A DNA stretch of 64,000 nucleotides from an uncultured Ruegeria sp. Lineage in GTDB: Bacteria; Pseudomonadota; Alphaproteobacteria; Rhodobacterales; Rhodobacteraceae. The position numbers were made by a program, and so were the translations under genes. This document shows, one piece after another, positions 8,283 to 16,123 of the stretch. The first letter of the stretch is position 1. Each line of letters opens with the position of its first letter. Under the pieces are notes generated by a model that was given only the letters and a program-made list of their open reading frames with translations, was not told where the DNA came from and made no database searches. The stretch spans positions 1 through 64,000 of the forward strand of contig NZ_CANMQQ010000015.1 in the NCBI RefSeq assembly GCF_947500045.1. Reading direction: 5' to 3'.

Positions 8283-10298
8283 ATGAGCAAGGACATTTCC
8301 CGCCTCCTGCGCCCCGAATCCATAGCCGTGATCGGCGGCGGGGCTTGGTGCCAGCAGGTCGTTCTGCAATCAGATCGAATGGGGTATTCTGGGAACATCT
8401 GGCCCGTTCACCCCAAAGCAACGGATATCGCAGGCCACAAGGCCTATGCGCAACTTGAAGACCTGCCCGCAGCCCCAGACGCGGCTTTTGTCGGCATCAA
8501 CCGGCACGCCACGATCGAGGCGGTGCAGGTCCTGTCAGACATGGGCAGCGGTGGCGCGGTATGCTTTGCGTCAGGCTTTTCTGAAGCTACAGCCGAAGAT
8601 AAGACCGGCGGAGACCTGCAGTCAGAGTTGATCAAGGCAGCAAACACCATGCCTATCCTCGGGCCGAATTGTTATGGCTTCATAAATGCTTTGGACGGCG
8701 CGTTGCTTTGGCCTGACCAGCATGGGGCGGTCCCGGTTGATCGCGGTGTTGCCATTCTGACCCAAAGCTCGAACATCTCGATCAACCTGACGATGCAGCG
8801 ACGCGCATTGCCGATTGCCTATATGGTAGCCTGCGGAAACATGGCGCAGACCAGCCAGGCCGAGATCGCCGCATCGCTTATCGATGACCCTAGGGTCACA
8901 GCAGTCGGCCTGCACATCGAAGGTTTCAAGGATATCCGTGAGTGGGAAGCTCTTGCCACTAAAGCGCATAAGAAAGGTGTTCCGCTGATCGCGCTCAAGG
9001 TCGGTGCATCCGAACAGGCGCGGGCGGGAACGGTTTCCCATACCGCGTCTCTGGCAGGCAGCGATGCCGGTGCGCAAGCGTTGCTGAACCGGCTGGGCAT
9101 CCCACGCCTACGCACGCTGCCCGAATTTTTGGAAACGCTGAAACTGCTGCATTGCTATGGGCCATTGCAGGGGGGCGACATTGCCTCGATCAGCTGTTCC
9201 GGGGGCGAGGCAAGCCTGATTGCAGATATGGCAATTGGCACAGGTCTTACCTTTCCCGAGCTGACGAAAGACAAGGAAACGCGATTGCGGGAGGCACTTG
9301 GTCCGATGGTCGCGCTGAACAATCCGCTCGATTACCACACTTATGTCTGGCGCGATGAAGACGCGATGGCGAAAGCATGGGCCGGGATGACGGGGGATGA
9401 CATCGATCTGACCATCTCGATCGTCGATTATCCAACCTCCGATCTGACGGACTGGGCTTGTGCGACGCACGCCGCACTAAAGGTACGGGCTGAAACAGGT
9501 GCACGATTTGCGGTGGCCGCCACCCTGCCCGAGCTTCTGCCAGACGGCGTCGCGCAAACCTTGATGGAGGGTGGTGTCATTCCCTTCATGGGCCTGCGCG
9601 AAGCTTTGGCCGCAACGCGCGCTGCTGGTCAGGTCGCGGCACCCGCGCGAGAACCGATCTGCCTGCCGGGCGAGTTGGAAACCTTGCGGACACTGACCGA
9701 AGTGCAAGCTAAGCAGGCGCTGGCCGCGCATGGATTGCACATCCCCCGGAACCGGTCTGTTCGAAGTGCCGTGGAGGCGCGCAATGCCTCGCAGGACCTT
9801 GAGGCCCCCTTCGCTGTCAAGGGCGTGGGTCTTGCCCACAAGTCCGAACAAGCCGCTGTACGGCTGAGGGTCCACGCCTCAGACGTGGTGGAGGTCGCCG
9901 CTGATATCGGAACCAAAGAAATCCTGATCGAAGAGATGATTATCGGTACAGTGGCCGAACTTTTGATTGGCGTTGTAAGGGATTCCGCCCATGGCTTCGT
10001 ATTGACACTGGGCGCGGGTGGCGTCCTGACCGAGATTTTGCGCGATACCGCGTCTCTTCTGGTCCCATCGACGCCCGAGAGCATTCGTTCGGCGCTAGAT
10101 GAACTAAAAATCGCACCGCTTCTCGCTGGCTATCGTGGTCAACCAGCAGCTGATATGGATGAGATCATTGCCGCAGTTCTGGCCGTTCAAAGCTATGTGA
10201 CCCAAAATGCCGACACGCTTGGCGAGGTCGAAATCAACCCGCTTCTCTGCACGCCGACCCGCGCGGTTGCAGTGGATGCCCTTATCAGAAAGGCCTGA
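8283..10298 (+). CDS. NDP-forming acyl-CoA synthetase (acetate--CoA ligase ADP-forming family)
   Basis: A 671-residue single-chain ligase. Its CoA-binding Rossmann domain is at 1-130, the succinyl-CoA-ligase-like domain follows with the phosphohistidine motif SHTASLAG (His253), and a C-terminal ATP-grasp domain covers about 480-670. The family makes acyl-CoA from acid, CoA and ATP with ADP release. It starts 7 bp after the acyl-CoA dehydrogenase stop and ends 3 bp before the CaiD-like gene, so the three are co-transcribed. It would activate the operon's substrate, plausibly gamma-butyrobetaine, crotonobetaine or carnitine. The classical carnitine ligase CaiC is an unrelated AMP-forming enzyme. 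An upstream in-frame start at 8157 is rejected because it would overlap the previous gene by 119 bp. Confidence 0.85.
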   Translation: MSKDISRLLRPESIAVIGGGAWCQQVVLQSDRMGYSGNIWPVHPKATDIAGHKAYAQLEDLPAAPDAAFVGINRHATIEAVQVLSDMGSGGAVCFASGFSEATAEDKTGGDLQSELIKAANTMPILGPNCYGFINALDGALLWPDQHGAVPVDRGVAILTQSSNISINLTMQRRALPIAYMVACGNMAQTSQAEIAASLIDDPRVTAVGLHIEGFKDIREWEALATKAHKKGVPLIALKVGASEQARAGTVSHTASLAGSDAGAQALLNRLGIPRLRTLPEFLETLKLLHCYGPLQGGDIASISCSGGEASLIADMAIGTGLTFPELTKDKETRLREALGPMVALNNPLDYHTYVWRDEDAMAKAWAGMTGDDIDLTISIVDYPTSDLTDWACATHAALKVRAETGARFAVAATLPELLPDGVAQTLMEGGVIPFMGLREALAATRAAGQVAAPAREPICLPGELETLRTLTEVQAKQALAAHGLHIPRNRSVRSAVEARNASQDLEAPFAVKGVGLAHKSEQAAVRLRVHASDVVEVAADIGTKEILIEEMIIGTVAELLIGVVRDSAHGFVLTLGAGGVLTEILRDTASLLVPSTPESIRSALDELKIAPLLAGYRGQPAADMDEIIAAVLAVQSYVTQNADTLGEVEINPLLCTPTRAVAVDALIRKA

Positions 10299-10301
10299 GA
10301 T

Positions 10302-11081
10302 ATGGACCCGATCAAGACCCGCCGAGACGGTGCAATCCTTGAGGTTACTCTGGACCGTCCCAAGGCCAACGCCATCGATCTGGCCACCAGTCGTATCATG
10401 GGGCAGGTTTTTGCTGAGTTTCGCGATGACCCCGAGCTACGCGTCGCCATTTTGACCGGAGCCGGTGAGAAGTTCTTTTGCCCCGGCTGGGATTTGAAAG
10501 CCGCTGCCGAAGGCGACGCGGTGGACGGGAATTATGGTGTCGGTGGCTTTGGCGGATTGCAAGAACTGCGTGATCTGAACAAGCCAGTCATCGCCGCCGT
10601 CAACGGCATCGCCTGCGGAGGCGGGCTGGAACTTGCGATTTCTGCCGACATGATTTTGGCCGCCGAACATGCAACCTTTGCCCTGCCCGAAATTCGTTCA
10701 GGCACCGTGGCGGACGCGGCAAGCGTCAAACTGCCCAAACGCATCCCCTATCACATCGCGATGGAGCTGCTGCTGACCGGGCGCTGGTTCAATGCAGAAG
10801 AAGGCCACCGCTGGGGTCTGATCAATGAGATCCTGCCCGCGGATCAACTGATGGATCGTGCGTGGGAGCTGGCCCGCCTGCTCGCCTCGGGCCCACCGCT
10901 GGTTTATGCTGCGATCAAAGAGGTTGTACGCGATGCCGAAGACAGCAAGTTTCAGGACACCATGAACCGCATCACCAAGCGCCAGTTGCATACGGTCGAT
11001 ATACTCTATGCCAGCGAGGATCAGCTAGAAGGTGCCAAGGCCTTTGCCGAAAAACGCGATCCAGTCTGGAAGGGAAAATAG
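10302..11081 (+). CDS. caiD: CaiD-like carnitinyl-CoA dehydratase (crotonase family)
   Basis: A 259-residue crotonase-fold hydratase. By recall it follows E. coli CaiD closely along its length, including PKANAID, AGEKFF, GWDLKAAAEG and the C-terminal FAEKRDPVWKG. The two acid residues used by CaiD are present as Glu110 (in GGGLELA) and Glu130 (in LPEIR). CaiD interconverts crotonobetainyl-CoA and L-carnitinyl-CoA. Here it is the third gene of the operon, after an acyl-CoA dehydrogenase and a CoA ligase. The proposed route is gamma-butyrobetaine -> CoA ester -> crotonobetainyl-CoA -> carnitinyl-CoA. No carnitine dehydrogenase or CaiT transporter is in the window. Confidence 0.8.
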   Translation: MDPIKTRRDGAILEVTLDRPKANAIDLATSRIMGQVFAEFRDDPELRVAILTGAGEKFFCPGWDLKAAAEGDAVDGNYGVGGFGGLQELRDLNKPVIAAVNGIACGGGLELAISADMILAAEHATFALPEIRSGTVADAASVKLPKRIPYHIAMELLLTGRWFNAEEGHRWGLINEILPADQLMDRAWELARLLASGPPLVYAAIKEVVRDAEDSKFQDTMNRITKRQLHTVDILYASEDQLEGAKAFAEKRDPVWKGK

Positions 11082-11181
11082 CACCAGCCCGGCAGAATCA
11101 CTTTGCTTGCCCCAACAGGTACGTCCGTTAATTGTCCGTCAGCTTAATTTTTGGGTAGTTCATACTTTACTATCCCGCAAT

Positions 11182-11230
11182 TCGGGTCACAGATAGCATT
11201 ATGCATATATTTAGGATCGATGTGACCCGA
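11182..11230. promoter_or_regulatory. 10-bp perfect inverted repeat ending on the regulator start codon
   Basis: TCGGGTCACA at 11182-11191 is matched by its exact reverse complement TGTGACCCGA at 11221-11230, with a 29-nt spacer. The right arm ends on the A of the XRE-cupin start codon, and the likely ribosome binding site (AGGATCG) lies between the arms. It could be a two-half-site operator for autoregulation, or an RNA hairpin hiding the translation start. Confidence 0.45.
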
Positions 11231-11811
11231 TGCAGGACAAGAAATCAGATACCGAACTTGAAATCGGCCGCACTCTGCAAAGGCTGCGACAGGAACGGAG
11301 CCTGACCGTTACCGAACTGGCAACGCAGGCGAACCTGTCCACAGCAATGATCAGCAGGATCGAGAATGGCCATGTGTCGCCCTCACTTGGTACATTACAG
11401 GCCTTGGCCGATGCATTGTCAGTCTCTTTGATGGCTTTGTTCAGCCATTCCGACCACACGGCAGATGTTCATCATGTTCCTGCCGGAACCGGGTTGCCTT
11501 CGCGGCGGATCACGCATGACCATGCCCACGATTACCTGACTCTGGGCAAACACAGCGGTCCCGGCGGGTCCTTCCAATCCGCGCGCATCCGAATTTCAAA
11601 GCAAGATCAATCCACGCTGCCAAAGTATCAGCACGAAGGGCATGTCTTTATTTACATGATCGATGGGCGCGCCCTGTATGTGTGTGGAACCGAAGAATTC
11701 CTGATGGCAGCGGGGGATACGCTCAGCTTTGATGCCAAACTACCGCATGGGGTGGACAAAATCCTGTCAGACGCGATCGAGTTCATTACCGTTTCAACCC
11801 GCCCACAGTAG
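11230..11811 (+). CDS. XRE-family regulator with C-terminal cupin sensor domain
   Basis: A 193-residue regulator. The N-terminal lambda-repressor-type HTH is at about 10-65 (VTELATQANLSTAMISRIEN), followed by a single cupin beta-barrel at about 110-185. Proteins of this layout (PuuR, SinR-like, and amino-acid or polyamine regulators) bind a small metabolite in the cupin and repress nearby catabolic genes. It lies 148 bp downstream of caiD and 71 bp upstream of a LysR gene, all on the plus strand. Its likely target is itself and one of the flanking operons. A paralogue of the same architecture is at 39280-39882. Confidence 0.85.
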   Translation: MQDKKSDTELEIGRTLQRLRQERSLTVTELATQANLSTAMISRIENGHVSPSLGTLQALADALSVSLMALFSHSDHTADVHHVPAGTGLPSRRITHDHAHDYLTLGKHSGPGGSFQSARIRISKQDQSTLPKYQHEGHVFIYMIDGRALYVCGTEEFLMAAGDTLSFDAKLPHGVDKILSDAIEFITVSTRPQ

Positions 11812-11882
11812 CGATCATCTGTACAACGCACCGGGGCCAAAACCCCTTGCGTATGCCATGCCGGAGTGAAAATACCTAAAGA

Positions 11883-12773
11883 ATGAAAATTACTTTTCGA
11901 CAGGTTGATGCGTTCCGGGCCGTTGTGTCCACCGGAACCGTAACAGAAGCGGCGGCACTGCTTGGCATTTCACAACCCGCCGTCAGTCGGTTAATCTCGG
12001 ACCTTGAGGCCGAGGTCGGGTTTGCCCTTTTCCAACGCTCAGGCAGGGTTCTGGTCCCAACGGACGAGTCGCGGCTCTTGGTGCAAGAGGTACGACAAGC
12101 CGTCAGCGGGATGGAACACATCAAGCAGGCAGCGACAGCGATCGGAAACTTTGGACATGCGCGGCTAAGCTTGGTGACAACACCTGCTTTCGCGACGCAA
12201 CTAGCACCGGACCTGATCAGTGCATTCGCATCTGCTTGCCCCGAGGCCATGGCGCAACTTGAATTTGAAGCCAACGATGATTCAGTAGAGTGGCTGGTTT
12301 CGCAAAGCTATGACTTTGGAATTACGTCCAGCGTCCCGTCAAACCCATCCTTTGACAGCCTGATGCTTTCGGATGACGATGTGTATTGCGTCTTGCCCAA
12401 AGGACACCGGTTGGAAGACAAAGCGGTTATCCACGCGCGGGATTTGGCGGATGAAAGTTTTGTCTCATATATGGGCTCATCCCGCTTTCGGTTTGAAATT
12501 GACCGCTTTTTTGAAGCCAAATCGATACCGCGGAGCATGAAATACGAGACCCGAACAACAGATGGTGTCTGCCGGCTGGTCGCGCGCGGTCTTGGTGTTT
12601 CGATTGTCGGTATGTCCAAAGGTCATTCCGAAACAATACCAGGATGCGTCGTATTGCCATTTGCCGCGCCCCTGAATTTTCAGACCGTTCTGTTCTGGTC
12701 CAAAAACAGGCCGCTATCTGCCGTTGGAAAAATCTTTCTCGAAATCGCGAGGGATACGCTCAACTCTGATTGA
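11883..12773 (+). CDS. LysR-family transcriptional regulator
   Basis: A 296-residue LTTR. The HTH at residues 1-60 (ITFRQVDAFRAVVSTGTVTE) is of the type that in related proteins responds to amino acids or opines (OccR/NocR-like). An effector-binding domain fills the rest. The gene is convergent with, and overlaps by 14 bp, the small TPP-enzyme subunit gene on the minus strand. It probably controls the divergent amino-acid module around 15.0 kb or the Rieske operon at 17.7 kb; this rests on position only. Confidence 0.85.
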   Translation: MKITFRQVDAFRAVVSTGTVTEAAALLGISQPAVSRLISDLEAEVGFALFQRSGRVLVPTDESRLLVQEVRQAVSGMEHIKQAATAIGNFGHARLSLVTTPAFATQLAPDLISAFASACPEAMAQLEFEANDDSVEWLVSQSYDFGITSSVPSNPSFDSLMLSDDDVYCVLPKGHRLEDKAVIHARDLADESFVSYMGSSRFRFEIDRFFEAKSIPRSMKYETRTTDGVCRLVARGLGVSIVGMSKGHSETIPGCVVLPFAAPLNFQTVLFWSKNRPLSAVGKIFLEIARDTLNSD

Positions 12774-13332
12774 GCGCGTCCCTGAAGGTCTTTCGCGCCT
12801 TTGCACTGTGAATATAGTGATAATCACGTGGATAGGGCTTGCCTGCGCGAACTTCCATGGAAACAAATTGCGGTCCCGGTGCGGCCAGAATGTGGGGCAG
12901 CGCGTCGGTAAACAGCTCAAGCTCACGAAAGCCTTGCGACCCAGCATACCCGGCTGAGCGGGCGAAACCGACAAAATCCACCCGGTCAGCACCGGGCAAC
13001 GGATGCGCCCCGTTCACTTCATAAATCCGGTTTGCTGCCAGAAAGTGGTACAGATTGGATACGCCCGAGTTCGCAATCGTGACAAGGGACCCAAGATTCA
13101 TCAACAGGCTGCCATCCCCATCCAGAACGATCACCCGCCTTTCAGGGTTTGCCAACGCCAGCCCCAATCCATGCGAACTGGCCTGACCCATTGCGCCAAC
13201 GGCAACATAGTTCAGGTCCCGCGGATTGAGTTGCAGCCAGTCGAAGCAGCTTTGATACACGGCAACCACGATATCCCGTTCCGTCACATGTGGTATCATC
13301 GCGCCAAGCGCGGCATCACGGTCGATGATCAT
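12760..13332 (-). CDS. TPP-dependent 2-oxo acid decarboxylase, beta (TPP-binding C-terminal) subunit, ComE-like
   Basis: A 190-residue protein equal to the C-terminal (PP) domain of a TPP enzyme. The GDG motif near residue 72 begins the GDG...N diphosphate-Mg binding element. It resembles the beta subunits of sulfopyruvate and phosphonopyruvate decarboxylases. Its start overlaps the stop of the alpha-subunit gene by 4 bp (ATGA), so the two are translationally coupled. Together they should decarboxylate a 2-oxo acid, made by the upstream aminotransferase, to an aldehyde. The sulfonate/phosphonate names are family labels only, since no sulfonate or phosphonate genes accompany it. Confidence 0.75.
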   Translation of the reverse strand: MIIDRDAALGAMIPHVTERDIVVAVYQSCFDWLQLNPRDLNYVAVGAMGQASSHGLGLALANPERRVIVLDGDGSLLMNLGSLVTIANSGVSNLYHFLAANRIYEVNGAHPLPGADRVDFVGFARSAGYAGSQGFRELELFTDALPHILAAPGPQFVSMEVRAGKPYPRDYHYIHSAKARKTFRDALNQS

Positions 13333-13880
13333 GGTGCCTCCGGGCTCCGGCCGATTAAGAAAATATGAGGGCGCGATCCTGCGTAGGCCGCTTCGACAGC
13401 CTGCGGGATGTGGTCGATATCTTCGGGTTCTTCGATCAGAGAATGCGATATGGCCATCGCATCCAGAACCGGCCGGATAATCCGCACCCCGTATGAGGCT
13501 GACTGGTCAGGCTTCACATGCGGCTCTTTCCCCTGCAACCCGACCATCATCACGATAGGCAGCTCATAATCCACGCCGATTGCGCGAATGGCATTCAGTG
13601 AATCCATCAGCCCGGTCTGCTGCATCATCAACAACGCCCGGGTGCCATTGTATGACATCGCCCCACAAATACTGACGCCTTCGTCCTCTTTGCAGATACG
13701 GGTCAAACGAAAATCAGGATCTACCGAAATGGGCCAAAGCAAACCGTCACTGGTTACGATGTCGGGAAGGGCCACAATTTCACGAATTCCAGCCTCTTTA
13801 ATCCGGGCGATGATACCGGCGCCGGACGGAAAGGCCACTTCGGTCGAAGAACTTGCGGCTGGTTGAGGAGACGCACCCAT
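13329..13880 (-). CDS. TPP-dependent 2-oxo acid decarboxylase, alpha (N-terminal Pyr) subunit, ComD-like
   Basis: A 183-residue protein equal to the N-terminal pyrimidine-binding domain of TPP decarboxylases. The CKEDEGVSICGAMSYNG segment carries the Glu that activates the cofactor aminopyrimidine ring. It needs the beta subunit encoded immediately downstream. Its start shares one base with the stop of the aminotransferase gene (TGATG), so aminotransferase, alpha and beta form one coupled minus-strand operon. A short low-complexity N-terminus (ASPQPAASSSTE) precedes the domain. The substrate is unknown; a 2-oxo acid from the HisC-like enzyme is inferred. Confidence 0.75.
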   Translation of the reverse strand: MGASPQPAASSSTEVAFPSGAGIIARIKEAGIREIVALPDIVTSDGLLWPISVDPDFRLTRICKEDEGVSICGAMSYNGTRALLMMQQTGLMDSLNAIRAIGVDYELPIVMMVGLQGKEPHVKPDQSASYGVRIIRPVLDAMAISHSLIEEPEDIDHIPQAVEAAYAGSRPHIFLIGRSPEAP

Positions 13881-14974
13881 CAGCTTCGCCCATTCAGAAA
13901 TTCGGCGATCCCATTGCGCACAGCTTGCAGTTCGTGAGGTCGCCCAATCGTAATGCGAATATAATCCTTGTAAGCAGGTGATGCGAGGCGCCGCACTGCG
14001 ATGCCTTTCCGGCGCAAGAACAGGTCAACCGCTTTGGCCGATTTCACCGGGTCGGGGAAATGAACCAAAAGGAAATTGGCCTGACTGGGCACAATCGTCA
14101 GACCCAATGCCTGCATCTCCGATGAAAGCCAATTGCGACCGCACCGATTGGCTTCATATACGAACCGTGTATGCGCCTGATCTTCCAGTGCCGCAATCGC
14201 CGCTACTGCCGACGGTGATGCAACTGGAAAGGTTAAAGCAATCCGGCGAACACTGTCCAATATGTCCGGTGGGCCGAACATCCATCCAACCCGCGCCCCG
14301 GCCAGCCCATAGATCTTGGAAAACGTCCTGCACATGACAACATTGCCTGCCTCTTCCACCAACTTGTGCGCAGGCTCATAGTCGTCGGCGTCGACATATT
14401 CTTCATATGCCGCATCAATCACCAGCAATACATCTTCGGGTAACGCGGCGTGTAACCGCCTCACCTCAGCCCCATTCAGATAGGTTCCGGCGGGATTTTC
14501 TGGGTTGGCGAGATAAACGATGCGCGTTCGTTCGCTAAGGGCCGCAATCATTTGGTCAACCGATGGCTTGAAACCCTCATCCGGGACCGAAATCACATCA
14601 GCATCATTCGCATAGACGTAGTTGGGAACTTTCAGATATCCGTTGGCGCTTCGGATTAACTCAGTACCAGGTCCCAGATAGGCCCTGGCCAAACGTGCCA
14701 ACAAATCATCCGAGCCTTGCCCAGTTGTAATTCGGGATTCGTCCAAACCAAAATGCGCCCCGATCGCTGGCGTCAAAAGCCGGTCGGGATTTTCGAGATA
14801 GCGTTCGATTTCGCTCATGGCAGCGCGCGCCGCCGCACGCGCATTTGGGCTGGGCCCGTAAACGCTTTCATTCGAATTCAGAAGGATGGACGCAGGTGAT
14901 CCGTCCTCAATCGGTGCGCCCACCATGTGTGGCCGAATTTTATCTATTCCCGATTTTGCCCTGGCTATGACCAT
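13880..14974 (-). CDS. Class I/II PLP aminotransferase, histidinol-phosphate aminotransferase-like
   Basis: A 364-residue fold-type I aminotransferase resembling HisC. LNSNESVYGPSP is the usual substrate-side N-terminal motif, NPENPAGT binds the cofactor, and FSKIYGLAGARVGW carries the Schiff-base Lys at about 220. A histidine-biosynthesis role is unlikely because the gene heads a catabolic operon with a split TPP decarboxylase and no other his genes are near. HisC-like enzymes also act on aromatic and other amino acids. Here it should turn an amino acid into the 2-oxo acid that the downstream decarboxylase uses. It is divergent from the deacylase/ALDH operon over a 126-bp regulatory gap. Confidence 0.75.
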   Translation of the reverse strand: MVIARAKSGIDKIRPHMVGAPIEDGSPASILLNSNESVYGPSPNARAAARAAMSEIERYLENPDRLLTPAIGAHFGLDESRITTGQGSDDLLARLARAYLGPGTELIRSANGYLKVPNYVYANDADVISVPDEGFKPSVDQMIAALSERTRIVYLANPENPAGTYLNGAEVRRLHAALPEDVLLVIDAAYEEYVDADDYEPAHKLVEEAGNVVMCRTFSKIYGLAGARVGWMFGPPDILDSVRRIALTFPVASPSAVAAIAALEDQAHTRFVYEANRCGRNWLSSEMQALGLTIVPSQANFLLVHFPDPVKSAKAVDLFLRRKGIAVRRLASPAYKDYIRITIGRPHELQAVRNGIAEFLNGRS

Positions 14975-15016
14975 GAATTTATCCTGATACGGCTTAATTG
15001 TTACGCGCTCATCTAT

Positions 15017-15071
15017 TATATCACATATTTTTTGTTGTATGCCAATTCACTTGCATAATTATTATGATATA
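15017..15071. promoter_or_regulatory. Divergent control region with nested inverted repeats
   Basis: The AT-rich gap between the aminotransferase and deacylase genes holds two nested inverted repeats. TATATCA at 15017-15023 pairs with TGATATA at 15065-15071. Inside them TATGC at 15038-15042 pairs with GCATA at 15053-15057, with near-symmetry extending into the CCAA/TTG flanks. This is a good candidate operator and promoter region controlling both divergent operons together. The regulator is unknown; the LysR at 11883 and XRE-cupin at 11230 are nearest. Confidence 0.4.
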
Positions 15072-15100
15072 GAAGTAATACACCGAGCGAAGGACAAGTC

Positions 15101-16123
15101 ATGAGCCTGACTCCATCAAACCAGCCCAGCAGACTGAGCGCGACCATAGATCTGGATTTGCCCGGCAAGCAGGTCGGGGATCTAATGTTGAAATGGTCAG
15201 ACAACTCCGTCCCTCTTGGCTATCACCCTGTTCCGATCGTCAGCTTGCGTGGCGGTGCTGGTCCGACTGTCTTGATGCTTGGTGGCACGCATGGGGATGA
15301 GTTCGAGGGCCCAGCCGCAATACTGCGCCTAGCTGAACACCTGGACCCGGCCGAGCTTCACGGGCAGATCATCCTGATCCCCGCCCTGAATGCACCCGCA
15401 GTTGCGGAATCTTCACGTGTTTCGCCGCTGGACGGACAAAACCTGAACCGCGCTTTCCCTGGTGATCCTGATGGCGGACCAACCGCCATGCTGGCACATT
15501 ATGTTGAAACCGTGCTGCTTTCTCGCTGCGACGCGGTGATCGATTTGCATTCGGGTGGGAAGGCATCGGTCTTTGCCCCTTGCGCTCTTGCCACGCATTG
15601 CGCAGATCCTGACTTGGCCCAGACGAACCTTGATCTGGCCCACATCTTCGGGCTGCCCCTGATCTGGATGTTGGGGAAGCACAACGACAATCGTTCAGTC
15701 AACGCTGCGGCAGAACGTGTGGGCGTGCCGATGATCGCTGCCGAGCTGGGCGGGGGCGGTAATATCACGCCCGAAATTGTGGATGCCACAGAAACAGGCT
15801 TGATGCGATGCTTGGCGCATCTTGGGCTTGTGGAAAACCGTTACCCTGCCCCAAAACCCGCGCGCTGCGTCGAAATCTTGTCGCCGTTTGACTCGTTATA
15901 CGCTCCCGAGGGTGGCATTTTCGATCGGCAGGTCTCAGCCGGGCAAGACGTACAGGCCGGTGATGTCGCAGGTTATCTTCGTTTCCCGGATACCCCGGGT
16001 CGGCCTGCTGTGGAGCTGAGCTTTCCCAACAATGGTTTTGTGTTGGCACATGGAAATCGTGGTTTGGTGCGTCAGGGTGATTTGCTGGCTCTTGTCGCGC
16101 AGAATGTTACGGAAGGGTCTTGA
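15101..16123 (+). CDS. Succinylglutamate desuccinylase/aspartoacylase family amidohydrolase, DoeB-like
   Basis: A 340-residue zinc carboxypeptidase-like deacylase. GGTHGDEFEG supplies the first His and Glu ligands (about H64, E67), and DLHSGG supplies the other His (about H150). A Glu near 230 (AAELGGGG) is the likely general base. It resembles DoeB, which removes the acetyl group from N2-acetyl-diaminobutyrate in ectoine breakdown, but no ectoine hydrolase (DoeA) is present. It should cleave an N-acyl amino acid. The gene ends directly against the aldehyde dehydrogenase gene, with no intergenic base. With the divergent aminotransferase/decarboxylase it suggests a deacylate-transaminate-decarboxylate-oxidise route. 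Confidence 0.75.
   Translation: MSLTPSNQPSRLSATIDLDLPGKQVGDLMLKWSDNSVPLGYHPVPIVSLRGGAGPTVLMLGGTHGDEFEGPAAILRLAEHLDPAELHGQIILIPALNAPAVAESSRVSPLDGQNLNRAFPGDPDGGPTAMLAHYVETVLLSRCDAVIDLHSGGKASVFAPCALATHCADPDLAQTNLDLAHIFGLPLIWMLGKHNDNRSVNAAAERVGVPMIAAELGGGGNITPEIVDATETGLMRCLAHLGLVENRYPAPKPARCVEILSPFDSLYAPEGGIFDRQVSAGQDVQAGDVAGYLRFPDTPGRPAVELSFPNNGFVLAHGNRGLVRQGDLLALVAQNVTEGS

Noticed and set aside
11852..11865. 14-bp near-match between 11852-11865 and 31523-31536 upstream of two different genes
   Set aside because: One mismatch in 14 bases is expected by chance many times in 64 kb.
12760..13880. Naming the split TPP enzyme sulfopyruvate decarboxylase (ComDE) in a cysteate/sulfolactate pathway
   Set aside because: No xsc, suyAB, slc or sulfite exporter genes are present; the TPP enzyme at 56051 lacks Xsc-type motifs.
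13880..14974. Histidine biosynthesis hisC
   Set aside because: Operon partners are catabolic and no other his genes are nearby.
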